A DNA stretch of 64,000 bases from Diaporthe sp. PMI_573 (GCA_021399435.1 JAJTUP010000002.1:620001-684000); one strand, 5' to 3'. Positions 10,768 to 23,589 are shown, counted from the first letter of the stretch. Made by a program: numbers and translations. Notes: generated by a model not told the origin, from the sequence alone.

Positions 10768-12055
10768 CTACGCCCGCATCTTCCTTCTCTTTCCGATCTG
10801 GGCAGAGAAACCAGTCTTGATCGCGGCAACAGACCGCCGAGATCCGCACGAGTTGCAGGTGACGAAGGACAGACGGTTCTCTCCCTTGCTCAGCTCCGTG
10901 TCGGGCGACCGGCATGTCTTGCACGACACGTACTCGATGATGTACTTGCGCAGCACGTTCTCCAGCTGCTTCGCCTGGAAACGACCCTTGATGACCAGGC
11001 CTCCAGTGCCTGCGGTCGAGCCGCTCGTACCCAGTTCGGCGAACAAGAATGTGGTGACGTGCTCCTCGGACCGCTTCATACGCTTGCAGATCTCTGGGAG
11101 GTTGGCGAAAATGGTCTTCTTATTGCCTTCTCGCATGCATTGAGGCGGTGGGATCTTGTAGCTCTTGGCACCTCCGGTGGCGTGGTCAGGGTTCTTCTCG
11201 GTCAGGAGGTTGAAGAATCGGCTCTGCGACAAATGTTAGTCGCCATATGACGTCTCTGGAGAAGAGACAGGATCATTGAAAAGTTGGACATACCAGGAGA
11301 AGGTCGTATTTGATGGGTGCTGCCTCTCCGTGCGTCCAGATACCGGTTCCTTGCTTCCTGCGTGGACCAAATTCGTTAGTACGCGTGTCTCTGGGTGTTG
11401 TACCCACTAGCTGTGCTTTCTTGTGCGGGACAGGAGAGAAGCTGAAGGCCCAGCACGAGGTCATTGTTGACGTGAGAGTGTGACGCGGCAGCGGAGAAAC
11501 ACTTACATGTCACCGTCCTGTGCTGTCTCCTCGTCGGCGGCCTCGCCACCCTCCTTGTCGAGGTCAAGGGCAGCAAGCTTGGCCGCGAAGTCGTCACCCT
11601 CGCCGTCCTTGGCCACCTTCTTCTTCTTCTTCTTCTTGATTCCTAAGTCTGTTTCCAATAATATCAGCCACGTCGACCTTGCCAAGAGATGTCCCGTGCG
11701 GTGGTGTTTAAGTACCAAGTGCGGCCTCGCCTTCAGCAGCGGCGTCGTCTCCAGCGGGCTCCGCGTCGTCGGCGATCTTGACCGTCTTCTTCTTCTTCTT
11801 CTTCATCAGACCCAGGTCGAGGCCATCATCACCACCCTCGGGGGGAGGAGTCTCGGTTTCGGCGGGGGCGGCAGCTGCGGAGGGATTAGTCGACGCGAGG
11901 GTCTCGGATAGTGGCTCGGTAGACGGACTGTGAGACTGTGGAGGCCGTCAGCAAACAGCTCTCTCGCTTTGGCTCCTGACCGCATTGGCAGCGCATAGGA
12001 AGGGAGCATTGTGACTGACCATGGCGGTGTCCTTCTCGTCGTTTGGAGTGGACAT
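10768..12055 (-). CDS. sui3: translation initiation factor eIF2 subunit beta
   Basis: eIF2-beta is part of the GTPase complex that delivers initiator Met-tRNA to the 40S ribosome. It also binds eIF5 and eIF2B through lysine blocks. Five minus-strand exons close exactly: 12055-12020, 11935-11716, 11648-11507, 11357-11294 and 11223-10768, for 305 residues. The N-terminus is acidic/Ala-rich with two lysine blocks, K6 after DLGLM (near residue 56) and K7 after LGI (residues 90-96), one on each side of intron 2. The core follows ([43 protein letters not shown]). A zinc finger ends it: C255-x2-C258 and C277-x2-C280 (CKTC, CNSC). The first in-frame ATG after the open upstream frame is at 12055; upstream frame extension has no ATG. 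It is divergent from mim2. Confidence 0.97.
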
Positions 12056-13543
12056 GATTTCGATGGTGCCGTCGGCGTCGACAACGACTTTCTCTTCGGT
12101 GAATGCGACGGATTTAGTGCGCGATCCTCTTCGCGAAGCGGGCTGGTCCTGGGGCAAAGGTTTAGTACGGGAAGGGGTTGAGGATTTCGATTCGAGACTG
12201 GCTCGTTGGTGATAGAGTTATGAAGAGGACAAGGGAGACCAGCTTATGCCGCAAAGACGCAGTCAAAGGGTAGGGTAGTCGGTTGAAAGACGACAGGTGT
12301 TGGTGGTGGTGTGTGGAGTGAGTCAACTGCTTTGGCCTGCTTTTTTTGGCGGGGCTAGGCAAGCGAGTGGCAGGGGTGGCCAGGGCTGCCGGAACTGAGG
12401 TCTGGTCTGGTCTGGAGCAGGGGAGCCTTTAGGGGGCGGGCAAACTGCGCTGCAAGGTAACTACTGTAGAGCGGGCACTCGTTCATCCCTCTTCGTCCGG
12501 AGCCAGAGCTTGAGCCAGAGCTTGAGCCAGAGCCTGTGCCTGAGTTTCTTCCCGGGAGAGAAAACGTGGGCCCGTGAAAAGCTGCCTCGACTCGAGCAGT
12601 ATGCAGTGCAGGCAAGGCATGGGCAAAGATGCAGGCGAAGGAGGGGGAAAAGCCGTTCTTTCATCCGCTCCCCGGACCAGCTGTCGGACATACCTCGTTC
12701 ATCTTTTTCTCTCGTTCGCCTCTCGTTTTGGTGTGACTGAAGGATGGATCTGGCTGGCAGGCTGGCAGGCAGCCAATTCGATTGAAACGTAAAAGTAGAC
12801 TGGGCTGGTGTCCTTTTTTGTTGGTTGATAGGCACGCTTCTCGTGTGCCTACTAGGCGGGCGTGGGTGTGCCTTTATTGCGTTCTTTTGTGGGTGTGTGC
12901 AGAGGCGAGTATTCGATGAGTTGGAAGCCGATGACTGAGGGGCACACAAAGTGCTATGAGAAGAGTTGATGGAGTTCGGGGTACAGTAGTTTGTCTGCTC
13001 TAAAACGGTTCCTCACACCCTGAGAGTGACTCCAGCTCTGAGCCTTGAGGAACCCAGGCACAGTCGGACAGTCAGCTGACCTGCTGAGAGGCCTGTAGAG
13101 ATCCCTTACCAGAGGAGCGGGATGCTGAAACAGCACCCTTGTGCCCGGCTAGCCTGCCACTGTACACTAGCTTGACTGGCGGACGCCCAGCATTGGAACC
13201 CGACCTCGGCACCTGCTTGGCCTAGACTGGCGACGGGGGCCGTAGTTCTTGAACGACAGCCGCACGCCTCTTAGCCAAGCATTGCTTCAATCCACTGCTT
13301 GTGATCCCCGAACAACCGCCATCGCCTGTCACTCAGACACCTGGTAGAACCACCCTAGATGTCACGCCTTGCCAGGTAGCACACAGTCATTCTATCTGCA
13401 CCACCGGGGCACCAACCACCCGACCCAAGCTCCAAGGCCCCCCCGGTCTACGTCACCACCAGCTCGCCCATCCGCCCCCCGCCTCCTAGCAACCAGGCCT
13501 CCCTAACGCACACCTCCCCGTACGCCCTCAGACCTCAGACAGC
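12056..13543. other. divergent promoter region between eIF2-beta and mim2
   Basis: About 1.5 kb separates two divergently transcribed essential-type genes. It contains a three-copy 12-base repeat at 12505-12540 and CT/GT-rich stretches, and no convincing ORF. It probably carries both promoters and leaders. Confidence 0.55.
12505..12540 (+). repeat. 12-base tandem repeat AGAGCTTGAGCC, three copies
   Basis: Two perfect copies (12505-12516, 12517-12528) and one degenerate copy (12529-12540) lie about 450 bases upstream of the eIF2-beta start, inside the divergent promoter region. Confidence 0.9.
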
Positions 13544-13980
13544 ATGTCCACGTCCGACTCGTACGTGATATCCGACATGGCCGCCTTGGAAAGCCACGAC
13601 GAAGACCTCGACTCCCTGCCCTCGATATCCAGCGACATGCTGAGCTCCGAGGCCAGCGAGAGCCCCAGCGACGCCCAGAAGGAGTGGGAGGAGAGCCTGG
13701 AGCAGATCCAGCTGCTGCTGACGATGGTCGTCGTGCCCTTCGCGGGCAAGTACCTGGGGAGGAAGTTTGCATATTGGAGTACGTTAGCACCCGCCTCCCC
13801 CGTTTCCCTGCTCGGGCGAGAGGGGCGGACCACCGCCGGGCATGCCCTGCTTGCTAACACATGGGCTACCTAACAGGCTGGGCGCGGTACATGGAGTGGG
13901 CGCACAACGTCGAGGTACGGTGGACGAACAAGAAGACATGGGCGGCCACGGGCGTTGTCGAGGCTGCTGCCACATTATGA
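13544..13980 (+). CDS. mim2: mitochondrial outer-membrane import factor Mim2
   Basis: Mim2 works with Mim1 in the outer mitochondrial membrane to insert helical outer-membrane proteins. Exons 13544-13778 and 13877-13980 join at A|GC (donor gtacgt), giving 112 residues. The N-terminal half is acidic and Ser-rich (SHDEDLDSLPSISS). EWEESLEQIQLLLTMVVVPF leads into one membrane span of about 18 residues (55-72). The basic/aromatic stretch GKYLGRKFAYWSWARYMEW is what I associate with fungal Mim2. Small size, a single span and an acidic cytosolic side all match. The ATG at 13544 is the first in frame before the acidic domain. The call relies on remembered family character, so a profile search would settle it. 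Confidence 0.83.
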
Positions 13981-14989
13981 TGAGCTATATGGTTAGCCTC
14001 TGACGAATCCTTCCGGGAACGAGAGATGGTCACGGACGACCTTGGACCCGTGGCTTCCGCGGGCGGAGTTGATGACGCAGGACGGCCATGGCTCGGCGTA
14101 TGCGTACGCGACGCCAGGCAAACACTCGTGCCAGAGGGGACCAGCACGAGTGGTGAATATTCGATTATTCCGAGCCCTGAATACATGTTCGGGGTGTGGT
14201 TGAGCCCTGCCCGAGCCGATCATATGGATATCTATGAGAGCACTCGCGTATCTCAGTGGAAGACTGTTTATGTGAAATTGGTTCCTACCTACCAAAACCC
14301 AGGAAAGGAAACAGGGCGTCTTGTTCCATAGTTGTCTATACCTGCCGAGGACAATGAAGACGTTTTAGACGCCAGAACGATGAGCCTTGGAATCGAAGCC
14401 GTTCATCGCCCTTGATTCAACAGCTGTCGTACAGATACAGCAAATGGATCACTATAAAACGGTGCTGGGCGCAAATGGGTATCTTGAGATGAGATGGTAC
14501 TGTACTTCGTCGTCTCATCACGTGCGCAGCCAGCAGGCCATTGCCGAGTATTCTCGAGGACAAATATTTCTCAGGTGGATGTTTGTTGCGGAACATGGCC
14601 ATAAGCATGCACGAGATGGTACAGCATTCCGTCCAGCTTGGCTCTTGCAAGTCCATTACTATATTTCTCAGTATCTCTAATTCAATCAATCAGAAGCACA
14701 TATCCAGTACTCGTTACACATGTGCAAATCCTTGACCACACGCAGGCGCGAGGCTTGTATGACCTCTCCTGAGTTGTACCCCAAACGCCATCAAGGACCC
14801 AGCCCAGCCGCCTGTGTGCGACCATTTTGGTGCCCAGCACTGTTGCCCGCCCTATCCGAGGGTTGTGATATCCCATCCCAAATTTTCCCAGTCTTCCATC
14901 CCATCCGTTTCATCGTAACATATCCATGACCGTCATAACTCATGACGCTCGTACGCAATATAACAGCCCCAGGAAATCGTCCCAGGCGC
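13981..14989. other. convergent intergenic region mim2 / MARVEL gene
   Basis: About 1 kb between two converging genes. ORFs of 60-106 codons occur on both strands but overlap each other and lack domain character. I see 3' UTR-like sequence only. Confidence 0.5.
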
Positions 14990-15460
14990 TTAGACTCTAA
15001 CCTGTGCCATGTGAGGGCCGCCCGACCTCACTGAGCCGCCGCCTCTGCGGTAACCCAGAAGCGCAAAAGCCAGGGAGGCGGCAAAGGTGCCGAAGAGGAA
15101 CCACATGAAGACTGTGCTGGCCTGCAGCTCGCGGCACTTCTTCTCGTTGGCCTCCCTGCCGCAGTTGGGGACACCCAGCAGGGCGGCCAGGACGACGGCG
15201 TCGATGAAGGTGAACAGCACGACCAGGGCGTCGGTGGCCATGACCACGATGGGGATGGCGAGCGACTCGACAAACGCGACGGCCAGCCCGTAGATGGTCA
15301 CGAGCCAGCCCAGGACTGTGACGAACATGGAGAAGTTCACCGCAGCTGCGGAGACGAAGGAGCCATTGTTGCTGGTTGCGATGACGTTGCCGAGCAGGGC
15401 GGTCAGGATGACGATCCAGAGGAGCTGTAGGCCTCGGATGGCTACCTGGACGATCTCCAT
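14990..15460 (-). CDS. four-span MARVEL-domain (Nce102-like) membrane protein
   Basis: MARVEL/Nce102-type proteins are small tetraspan proteins of the fungal plasma membrane; Nce102 organises eisosome domains and senses sphingolipids. The intronless gene encodes 156 residues with spans at about 8-29, 42-63, 69-96 and 115-136. The first is preceded by MEIVQVAIRGLQ, a typical family opening. The last loop holds Cys100 and Cys109 (VPNCGREANEKKC). The short basic tail reads YRRGGGSVRSGG. I start at 15460 (MEIVQ) rather than the ATG 63 bases upstream, because the extra 21 residues are hydrophilic and not family-like. Whether it is the Nce102 orthologue or another MARVEL paralogue cannot be decided here. 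Confidence 0.85.
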   Translation of the reverse strand: MEIVQVAIRGLQLLWIVILTALLGNVIATSNNGSFVSAAAVNFSMFVTVLGWLVTIYGLAVAFVESLAIPIVVMATDALVVLFTFIDAVVLAALLGVPNCGREANEKKCRELQASTVFMWFLFGTFAASLAFALLGYRRGGGSVRSGGPHMAQVRV

Positions 15461-18400
15461 GACGGCGGTCTGTTGGTGGGGGTGGTCTGTGTCTTCCTGG
15501 CGGAGATATCTGGTACCCAACAAATGCAGGACGCGCTAGGTGTTCGAGTGGAGGCCACGGAGTACGCGTAGGGTGGGTTCACGGTGCTTGTTTGTGCTGA
15601 TTGTGGTGGTTGAACGGCAAGTTGTGGAGTATAAAATCCCCGGTGGAGCGATCGACCACAGGGCAGCACGGGGAGTAGTGATTAGTTTGTTGATACAACA
15701 ATAGCGTTGTGAGAATGTTTGTGAAGATGGACAGAAAGGTGCGAGGACAGAAGGCCAGAGACTGAGTGGCGGAACCAATACAATGTCAAAGTCGTATGAG
15801 GGAGGCTGTGAAGGGAGCAACTGCTGTTATTGCTGCGGCTGGGGCGAACGTTCCGGAAGCCGGGAGCGCGATGACGTCGACGGCCCCCCCCTTAGCTCAG
15901 ATGCGGAATAAGCTGGTGTGTGTCGGTATGCAGGCAGGAGCGAACCGTGGAATGAGCTCAGGTAATAATGGGAATAGCAGCCTGATTTGGTACTTCTGTA
16001 TAGATGCTATGTCTTGTAGGCGATGCAGGTTGATGATTGAGCAATAGTCCACGAGACGCGAAACATACAAGATAGAACATGCATATATTGGCTGGTGCTT
16101 GTTGATTTTGTTTCTGTTTCCAGCCGACGACAGCCATACAACTGCCATCGCCCCGGCACTCGTCTAGTTGGCGGGGCGATCCCAAGCCAATCGACAGCCT
16201 TATACGCCTGCATACCCCTGCAGGAACCTGCAGATCCCCGCCCTCCCACCACAGCTTTCACTCACACCTCGACACAGAATCATCGAGCATCTTCCCCATC
16301 ACGGCCCTCGACGAGACTCCTCATGCCCGAAGATGCATTATGACACCCGGCACCCGGCACCCGAGTCAAATATTTGGCAACTTATTCTATGGAAGGAAGA
16401 CTGAACTGCCGTTACCACAGCCACCACCGAGATGCCTGGATGAAACTGCCACCCTCCAGCTCGCCGCCTCTCGAGACGCGCGCGGCTGCGAATAACCAAC
16501 CAACCACAGCTGTTCATGCCATAAAACACCAACCACAGCCCGACCACCAAGTTCCCGTACGACAGTATACTGCCGCCCCCATCCTTGTGACGCGGGAGCC
16601 AGGGATGCGGGAGCCAGTAAGGCCTCACAGCCCCCCGAGGCTATGCGACCTCTCCGGTCTGTCACGTCTGGAACGCCTGCGTACGCAGCCATCGGGTTGC
16701 AGTTCTTCCTATGGCTTAGCACCCGCACTTTGTTTCAACTCAACCTCCTCCGCAACCTACCACGAACTGGCAGTGGGTGACAGCTGCCACGCTGCGTTCG
16801 TCTCGTCGGCGCACCTGTGACCTGTGCTGCCGCATATGCTCGAACCTTATCTCCTCTGCGCCGCATCGGCGCTGCCGTTGGATACATCGCTCCCGTCCAC
16901 TCGCCCTACCTCGCCCTACCTCTCTGTCTGCCCATCGGTTGTCGCAATAGTCGACCGACCATGCGCCAGGACGACTCGCCAACGACTCGTGGTACCCCGC
17001 CGCCCTATCGAACATACCTTTGCCGTCGGCCGACCCGAGCTGGCATGGACGATACCTTCACGGCTCAGCGTTACCCACTCCCACAATGACGCATTCCCCG
17101 GGCTTCTATCCATGCCCTCGCCCAGCACAGTTCCTCGGCGGCCTGCCGGCCTGCCAACAACATCTTCACCCGCAGCCTCTGGCGCCAATACCCGGGCCGC
17201 CTTGTTCTGAATGCGTCATGAGCCCTCAGAAACCTTATAGTGGCCTGCTGTCGAAACTATCGTGTCGTGCCTCCGACATTCCATCCCGGACAGGAATGTC
17301 ATCACCGTTTTCCCTCCGTTAGAGATAAGGTTCTGGCTGTCGAGGAAGTCGTTGGCCCCCTCCCGTGTAACCTGCCAGTTTTGAGTACCATCCGAGCCTT
17401 ACCAAAATGCCTGACTTACGGTGGTACGCAGTGCCGGTGCTCCACTTCGCGGTTGACACCTTTCGAAGTCTTCTGGAACCTTTTTCCTTTCTCACCCCTC
17501 CCCCCCGGGCGCCGTGCACACACACGATGCTGGCCTCCGTTCCGAACAAGAGACTCTTATTGTCATTCAATTTTTCTTCGTCGCTCCGGTTTCCACTGCG
17601 GCCCCACTGACTGACGTGTGCCGAGGACTCGTGACCACTCTCACGCGCGCGGGTGACTGCTGTCAAGCTCTCAGTGACATTCAGATGAAGGTGTCGCCAG
17701 CAACTTGACAGGCACAAATGGCCAGGAAACTTCACGGCACTTACACCTGTCGGATAAACAGAACTCGGCCAAGGTCCAGGACAGCTGCGACAGACGAGAT
17801 GACAGGCCGGCAAGGGATGGCCCTATCTACGGTGTCCTCACTGCACCTCGAAACAGACAACCATTTTCGGACACGGCATTCCCCTGCTCAGCTCACAATC
17901 GAGGGCATTGGGGACGCCGGCGAGGCATCACCAAACTGTATGTGGTCAATGACAGCCGTATTGTGAATATCGGGTCCAGCACCCTTGGCATTCGCCCCTC
18001 TGGGATGACTTTGAGTTTCAGCAACAGTTATTTCCCGTGACCTACAAAAGTACATAGGTACAGTAGTACCCGCTCTCCGCAGCACTGGTCGCGAGTGCGT
18101 GGGATCGCATCTCCGGAGATGGACCTGCAGCTTGGGTGGAGGGTTAGAGTTTGGACGAGAATTCGAAGCGCGGTTGGTGGTGCTGACGGTGCTATGTACT
18201 CCGGCCAGAAGAGTACCCAGTTCTCCAATTCCCCCACAGATCTGTGCCGACCCCTCCCCTGCGGACGAGGTACATGTCCAGCCACGGTGGAATGTATCCG
18301 AACATGACAGGCACCCTTGTCTCCCAAGCCTCTAGAAAACTTTAAGGTCCAGTCTTTTGGGATTCCTTGGCTCGGGATCGTCTGACTTGGCGTGGCACCC

Positions 18401-21136
18401 GTAGCGCGGGATTTGGTACGGGATTTGGGTGAAACCTTCTTTTGGCTCTTGTCGGGAACCCCAGTCCGAATAGGCTTTTCCCAAAAGGACGCTCACGACG
18501 AGGCCAGCGCGGCCTCCTTCGCACTCTCAAACATTCTCGTTCTCACTCTTGTTCCCGCCAGGTGGTCAAAGCTTGCCACAAAATCACTTCCAAGAACTGG
18601 TCCGATCTGATCTGTGGCATGCCCTCGCAGCAGAGTTCCCCATCTCTCAGGCCAAGCTTTTTGCCACCTGTAGATCATTCACCATGCACGCAGGTGGCAC
18701 GCAGGTGATGTTCCGCTGTGCCTTAGTATCTACCGATGACGGCGACCCAACACCAGATGGCAGACCGCACTGGACCCATTGCAGTGAAGTCCAGAACCCA
18801 CAGGATTTACTGTCCCGGTCATTCGGTCCGTCATATTGCGCCGGATGACCGCAGGTGGATCAGGTCTGGCCATCTCAGCTTCTTCGGAGTGGCCATAAAC
18901 AGCGTTCACGAAGCAACCAGGATTTCTCGTGAAGACCTCTGACTGTCAGCTTACTCCGGCGCACCAACTTGCTAGGCCAAACTCTACCATAACGACATTG
19001 ATTTAGCTCGGAGATTGGAACACCAGCAAGCTCGGCGCGATGGTCGCTTACCGTTCAAACTACTGACCCGCCACGGCTCGCTACGGGTGCTGAAGGAAGC
19101 CGCCAAAATAAAGCGTCGATCATAATCGCGGAACATTTCCCGTGGCAGTGGAAGCGAGAACCAGGCGGGAATAGGGAATGGCACGTTGACCAGGGCGTGC
19201 CAGTGTGCATTTCTTTGCGAAGCGCTAGGCGGTCTTCTCGACTGGTCAGATCAGGACGGAGGTTGTCGGCCCCGTTTGACCGTTGCGAAACCTACTGAAC
19301 TTCTGCTACAAGCTCTCCCCCTTGTGAATTTACGATCCCCAGAGTATCTTGAGATAGCCTCGAGCTTGACTGAGTTTTGACGTCAGACCGCTGATGTTAA
19401 CTGGCATGACTGCAGCCTATGCTTCGGTAGCCTCCTGTGTCGAACGACACGTCCCCCCGGATACAACTCTCCTGGGACAAATTGAGAGATTGCAGTCGCT
19501 ATGCGCGGCAGCGCTCCTGCGTGGCGGCGGCAGCACAATGCTGCTGCTCGGATCTCTGCTGGCACTATAGATGCCAGTTATGACCCGCCTGGGGTCACCG
19601 ACATGAACGCCTGTGCCTACCTTGGTACTTGGATTGGAGGATCGCGACCCCATTCAGGAAGGGCACTCCTAGTCTTAACCTTAAAATCACCACCAGCAGA
19701 GGCTGTTACCACAGCCCTAACCTCAAACGTGTCACGCGGACCGATCATCAAGCATACTATGGGGCACGGAGGACTTTTATGGCATTAGCTCGCCGACTAA
19801 TACAGCGGCCAAGGAGAGCTAGCCAGATAACGAGAAGGCGCTACGGGCCACGCGCAACGGTGAGAGGTGAGCACGACCACATGGGAAGTTGCGAAGCTGA
19901 TGATGGGAGCAAGGGGTACGTATCTCCATGCATGCAAGATCGACCCCGAGTTGTCACAGCACCCCTTGCCCCCTAGCTGCCCAAAAGCAGCTATCCCAAG
20001 CTACCTTCATCCCATCTCGCCAACCCGCAGTTGGAGAAGTTGTAGTGTACATACATGCGTACACAAAAATAAGTGCGGGTTGGCTAAACCCGCAAGATCG
20101 ACCATGCACCGCGGCGCCGTCCCGAGGGATGTTTTGCCACCTCGTGGGAAAATCCCTTGGTCCCCATCCCCCAAACCGCCCTGTTCCCCTCACAATCATT
20201 CGCCCCTTTCTGGCCTGGGGCCCGCTGCCGGGCTTTGACATATGCACGTCGAATGGGGTTTGCGGGCCCCTGGGAGGATGGCCGGCATGAGGCTGAAAAA
20301 GAAAGATCAACAACATACATCATCATCCCCCTTACTGCACAAACCAATCAACTAACCGCCAGCCTCAGCCCCTCCAATGCACGCATCCCTCCCTCCCTCG
20401 ATCCCATGAGCCAGGGCGGCAAATAAGGCCCAATTGTGTAGCTGGGGCCTCAATATATCTACTCGCGGGGCTAAAATCCTACGCCATGCTGCCCATGCGG
20501 TAGGGTTTGACGGTGAACCAGTAACGACGGCAGAAACTAGCGAGGGGTGGTTACGCCGGCCTCTCTCCAATCGGGGCCGCGTTGCCGGAGGTCCTGACGC
20601 CGGTTATGCGACCGGCGAAGCTTTTTTTTTTCTTTCGGTTCCCCCTTTTGCTTTTTATCCTTTAAGCCATGGAGAAACGCCATCGTATGTTTGTTCGTAT
20701 ATCAATGCTCGCCAAGCCGCCAGTCGCCTGGCAAATCCCGTGATTGTCGGTCTGGGCTCACCGCGATATGCCTTGTGGAAAAAGCATATACGCCGCCCGC
20801 ACAGACTGAGGAGGCGGTGGAGATGTACCGATGTTCATATATTAGAGTACCTGACTGTATTGCAAAATACATGGCAAAATACATGGCAGATCATCCAAGG
20901 TTTTCTTTTTGGTCTGTACTATGCTGTACATAACAACGGGATTCCCCATGACAGCTATCAAAGGGATGACAACCCACGGGCCTGGTGCTCGGTCGTGATG
21001 CTCGGCTTAGCTGCCGCGCACTGGAGCATTAGCAGTCGCCGATCCCCAACCACAAGCGACTGGGGGATAAACTACCACTACGGCAGCCCTCAAAGCCAAA
21101 ATCCAGTATGCAGCTCGCTGACTGCAGTCTCGCTTA
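15461..21136. other. 5.7-kb region without recognisable genes
   Basis: The first few hundred bases are the promoter/leader of the MARVEL gene. Beyond that I see only overlapping ORFs below 250 codons on both strands with Arg/Ser/Cys/Pro-rich, frame-shadow-like translations and no consistent splice chain. The sequence is not AT-rich, so it does not look like a RIP-decayed transposon. Small features include duplicated AAAATACATGGC near 20,865-20,890. A long non-coding RNA or remote promoter is possible but not shown. Confidence 0.5.
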
Positions 21137-23589
21137 TTACAGTTCAGCTTCGTCCTGCCGGTACATGAACAGCCTGGGGCCTCCGCTGCCACCGTCGAGC
21201 GGCGCCTGAGCGTAGGACTCCTCGGACAATGTCCGACCAGTTCCCGTCGAAGTCACAGTCGAGCCACCGTCAGCTACGACCTCCTCGTCACGGGTGACGG
21301 TCGAGTTGCTGGTCGCTACGTGCCGGCGATACAACTCCTGATCGGGTGTGGCGTCAATGGAGCCACCTGGTGCATTGAAGCCGCCGAAGCTGAAAACCTG
21401 GTCCGTCGAGCCATACCCAGAGCTGTTCGTGCGGTCCGCGTATTGGAAGAAGTAAGCTGTGCCGTCCTTTGATGTCTCCACCAACGAGCCCGTATACTTC
21501 GGGCTTTCCCCTTCAGAAGAAAAGGCCTCCAGGCCGTCGGGGAACACGGCTGCGCCCTCAACATAGACTTGCTGCCCCTGGATGAGTCGCCCGTACAAAG
21601 TCAAGTTACCTTCGGGCGAATACCCGTAGGTCGAGTTGCACCACAGAGGGTACTTGTACTCGGTCTTGTAGTCTGCCCCCACGGCCGCCGACGAGGAAGT
21701 CGTCTGGTCGGTACCGGAGATTAGGAAGTCATTGACCTGCGCGAAGCCATAGGCTGAGACAAAGCCTTTGTTACTATACGACAGGTCTTGTGTCCAGCTG
21801 ACGGTACTCGAGGTATTGCGCGAGACAACGGTCGATGTGACCCTAAAGGTACGAGAAACATCCGTGTTGTACATGAGTGTCTCATTGGCGCCCGTGGCGT
21901 TCTGTGTGAGCACCGATGACACCGAGATGCTCGGCTGCGACGCGTCGACTACTGGCGCTGAGCCGGTTGTTACGCTGCCCTCCTCGTCGAGCCACACAAA
22001 GACCTTGCCCGTGACATACCAGCTGGCCGCTACAGTCTGTGTGATACTTGCCTCCGACCCATCGTCGTCGACCAGGCCTGCCACATAGATGGTGAAGGTG
22101 TGGCTGTTGCCGTCACAAAGTACTGGGAGCCAGGGGGTGATGTCGATCTCGTGCTCCTTCAGATCGAAGGCGTCTGGGCCGACGACTGGCCGATGCAGCG
22201 AGGGGACGACACCGCCTGTGAACACTACGGGGAATGGCCACTGCACGCCTGCGAGCTGCCCGTCGATGAGCACCTGAACCTCGCGCCACGGCGAGTAACC
22301 AGTGAAGTCCCCAGCGGTCTCAGAGAACGCGCCGGTGTCCGACTGAAGCACGTTGGACCACCAAAACTCCTCACTGGACTGGCCGTTGGCGCTGACAGAG
22401 AAGACAGCGCGGTTGGCGTTCTGGGGGAAACTGATCGTATTGGTGGCATTGTCGGCGGGCAACGTGAACTGACTGACGCCGTCGGATGAGGACTTACGCG
22501 CACTAATGGGGATAATGAGGTCTGCCGGGGCCGCAGTGGCGACGTCGACCTCGTCATTGAAGAATGTAGCTGTCAGGGTCGTGTTGAAGGATCCTGTGTA
22601 GACATCTGTGATGAGGTTGCCCAGATCGAAGATGATCTTCTCCTGTGACTTCCACAGGGAGAGGTACTCAGTCATGTCCTTCAAGTAAGTCCAGCGAATG
22701 CCGGGATGCGCCGTGGGCTCGGCGGTTGATGTCCGCCAGACCTCGGTGTCATTGAGGTACATGAGAGCGAGACGGTCACTGGTATAAAATGTCAGTGGCT
22801 GTCTGCATATGTGCCAAAACCGGGTGGTGACCACTAAACTCACTATTGTCTGCCCTCGCTCACCACGGTAAAGTTGATCACCACGCGATTGAAGTCACAG
22901 TCTGGAGGCGTGTACGCCCCCACGAAAGGGGCCCCATAGCTGAAAGCGAAGACGTGGTCCATCAGCACCACGGAGCAAGCATTGGCCGCCGAACCGGCGG
23001 ACGCCTCGTCATCATCACTGGCAGCGGCGTCGTCCAAAGTCGGTCCAGACGGGGTCAAGACGGGCTGGTGGACCTGGAAGACTTCTAGAACTGTCGCAGC
23101 GGCTGTCGCAGAAGTCGTAGTCACATTGGTAGTCTGCCGTCTGATCACACCGGGCACGCCGACTGCGACGCTCTCGCTGGACGACTCGGCAGCCGCATGT
23201 TCCGTCTGGTCGCTGCCAACGTGACCAGTGGTCACACCCGGGTGGTGAGGAGAAGCTGCAGCTGCAGCTGCTGTAGCAGCAGAAGCAAGAGCAGCACTTG
23301 ACAGCAGGTCGCGGTCGGACGGTGCCGCGCTCTCAGACCACGTTGGAGCAAACGCTGGCCACTGCAGGTGCTGACGGTGGTGGCACAGGCCCAGGGCGGT
23401 CAGAGCCGCAACCACGACGAGACACACGGCCAGTGGTGCATATGATGAGCGTCGTCGCTGCTGTCGACCAATGTGGGGTTTGACCATTCCGTCTTCGGAA
23501 TACAGCTCGAATCGCTGGGCACCACGACCCTGAGCCTCAACGGCATGGTCCCCTCCATCAGGGCCCCAAGACTGCGGCTTCTGGCCCAT
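21137..23589 (-). CDS. PNGase A-type glycoamidase with N-terminal membrane anchor
   Basis: Peptide-N4-(N-acetyl-beta-glucosaminyl)asparagine amidase A removes N-glycans from glycoproteins. Minus-strand exons 23589-22844 and 22778-21137 join as TA|T, giving 795 residues. The N-terminal cytosolic part ends in RQQRRR, followed by one hydrophobic span (about 51-69, YAPLAVCLVVVAALTALG). This implies a type II protein with its catalytic part in the secretory lumen or outside. An Ala/Ser-rich stalk leads to the amidase domain: VFQVHQPVLTPSG, NRVVINFTVVSEGRQYDRLA, MYLNDTEVWRTSTAEPT, GIRWTYLKDM. Later blocks such as SPWREVQVLIDGQLAG and DITPWLP are family-like, and many N-x-S/T sites occur. Fungal homologues are often secreted, so the anchor is worth noting. 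The catalytic residues are not identified by me. Confidence 0.9.

Noticed and set aside
20434..21168. 244-codon + strand ORF before the PNGase A gene
   Set aside because: Mixed composition with many Trp/Arg/Cys residues, no domain, no start context, and overlap with the 3' end of the PNGase A gene.
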